Positions 5,893-6,279 of a stretch of 6,279 nucleotides of DNA are shown in pieces (within the stretch, counting starts at the first letter, position 1; each line of letters starts with the position of its first letter). This DNA comes from Comamonadaceae bacterium (GTDB taxonomy: Bacteria > Pseudomonadota > Gammaproteobacteria > Burkholderiales > Burkholderiaceae_C), in assembly GCA_947371775.1 (NCBI GenBank), contig CANBQX010000113.1, forward strand, positions 1 through 6,279, read 5' to 3'. Position numbers and translations under genes: made by a program. The notes below the pieces were generated by a model. It had not been told where the DNA came from and did no database searches. It saw nothing but the letters and a program-made list of their open reading frames with translations.

Positions 5893-6279
5893 TCTGGCTT
5901 ATTCCGACGGTTTTTTGTGTCTGGTCACCCTGTGGCTGGCCACTCGCGCCCAGTCGCCCATCGCGCTGCGCTTGGCGTGCACGCTGTTTGCGGCAGCTGC
6001 CTTGTTGGGCGTGCTGCGCTTCTCGGGTATTTACCCGCTGGTGGGCTGGCACCAGTTTGCCTCCATGCTGGGCGCCATGGCGGCGCTGCCACTGCTGGCG
6101 GTGTGTGTGCTGTGGCCCGATTCACTGGTGACCCGCAACACGCGCTTCGCCTGGATTTTCATGGGCGGGATGGCGGTGCTGGGCGTGATCATTGTGGGCG
6201 CGGGGCAAAAGCGGGTGGTGGCCGATGCCGTGGCGGTGCTCTCGGTCGTGGCCATGCTGGTCACGCTGGCGCGTGCTCA
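5885..6279 (+). CDS. Hypothetical polytopic membrane protein (5' part, runs off window)
   Basis: A frame opens at ATG 5885 (beginning MPSLAYSDGF) and stays open through 131 codons to the end of the window with no stop. The product is very hydrophobic, with likely membrane segments around residues 10-20 (weak), 27-47, 56-76, 88-107 and 112-131, separated by short polar or charged turns such as RNTRF and GQKR. I see no catalytic motif and cannot name a family. The ATG overlaps the hydroxylase stop by 8 bases (ATGCCTAG) and has a good ribosome site, AAGGGG, six bases upstream, so the two are probably cotranscribed and translationally coupled. Codon choice is GC-rich like its neighbour. A partner or accessory subunit of the hydroxylase is possible but is inference from coupling alone. 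Confidence 0.75.
   Translation, partial: MPSLAYSDGFLCLVTLWLATRAQSPIALRLACTLFAAAALLGVLRFSGIYPLVGWHQFASMLGAMAALPLLAVCVLWPDSLVTRNTRFAWIFMGGMAVLGVIIVGAGQKRVVADAVAVLSVVAMLVTLARA

Overview
This is a GC-rich stretch (about 60-70% G+C in the sampled coding lines) with compact gene packing. Its proteins look like those of a betaproteobacterium in the Burkholderiales, probably Comamonadaceae (Rhodoferax/Polaromonas-like). That placement is inferred from protein and codon style, not from a marker gene.

Layout. (1) Positions 1-1616, plus strand, hold the 3' two thirds of xdhB, the molybdopterin-binding subunit of xanthine dehydrogenase; its start lies outside the window. (2) Positions 1622-2431, minus strand, hold an unrecognised secreted protein with a clear signal peptide. 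It converges on xdhB with only 5 bases between the stop codons. (3) Positions 2432-2633 are a divergent intergenic region with an island of about 80% A+T. (4) Positions 2634-4052, plus strand, encode an amidohydrolase best called 8-oxoguanine deaminase. (5) Positions 4057-4686, plus strand, encode an RhtB/LysE-type exporter that starts 4 bases after the deaminase stop. (6) Positions 4687-4818 are an intergenic region with two perfect 10-bp palindromes, short inverted repeats and a tandem 8-bp repeat. (7) Positions 4819-5892, plus strand, encode a membrane di-iron hydroxylase of the sterol desaturase/fatty acid hydroxylase superfamily. It resembles animal alkylglycerol monooxygenase (AGMO) much more closely than a generic sterol desaturase. 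(8) From 5885 to the window end, plus strand, an unrecognised polytopic membrane protein overlaps the hydroxylase by 8 bases and runs off the edge.

How the genes fit together. Xanthine dehydrogenase (hypoxanthine/xanthine to urate) and 8-oxoguanine deaminase (8-oxoguanine to urate plus ammonia) both produce urate, so the left half is a purine-catabolism neighbourhood with an exporter attached. The usual xdhC maturation gene does not follow xdhB here. The right half is a separate lipid- or membrane-oriented unit: an AGMO-like oxygenase translationally coupled to a small membrane protein. I found no RNA genes, CRISPR arrays, insertion sequences or convincing rho-independent terminators. No wholly new system is evident; the best leads are the AGMO-like pair, the orphan secreted protein and the possible leaderless start of the deaminase.
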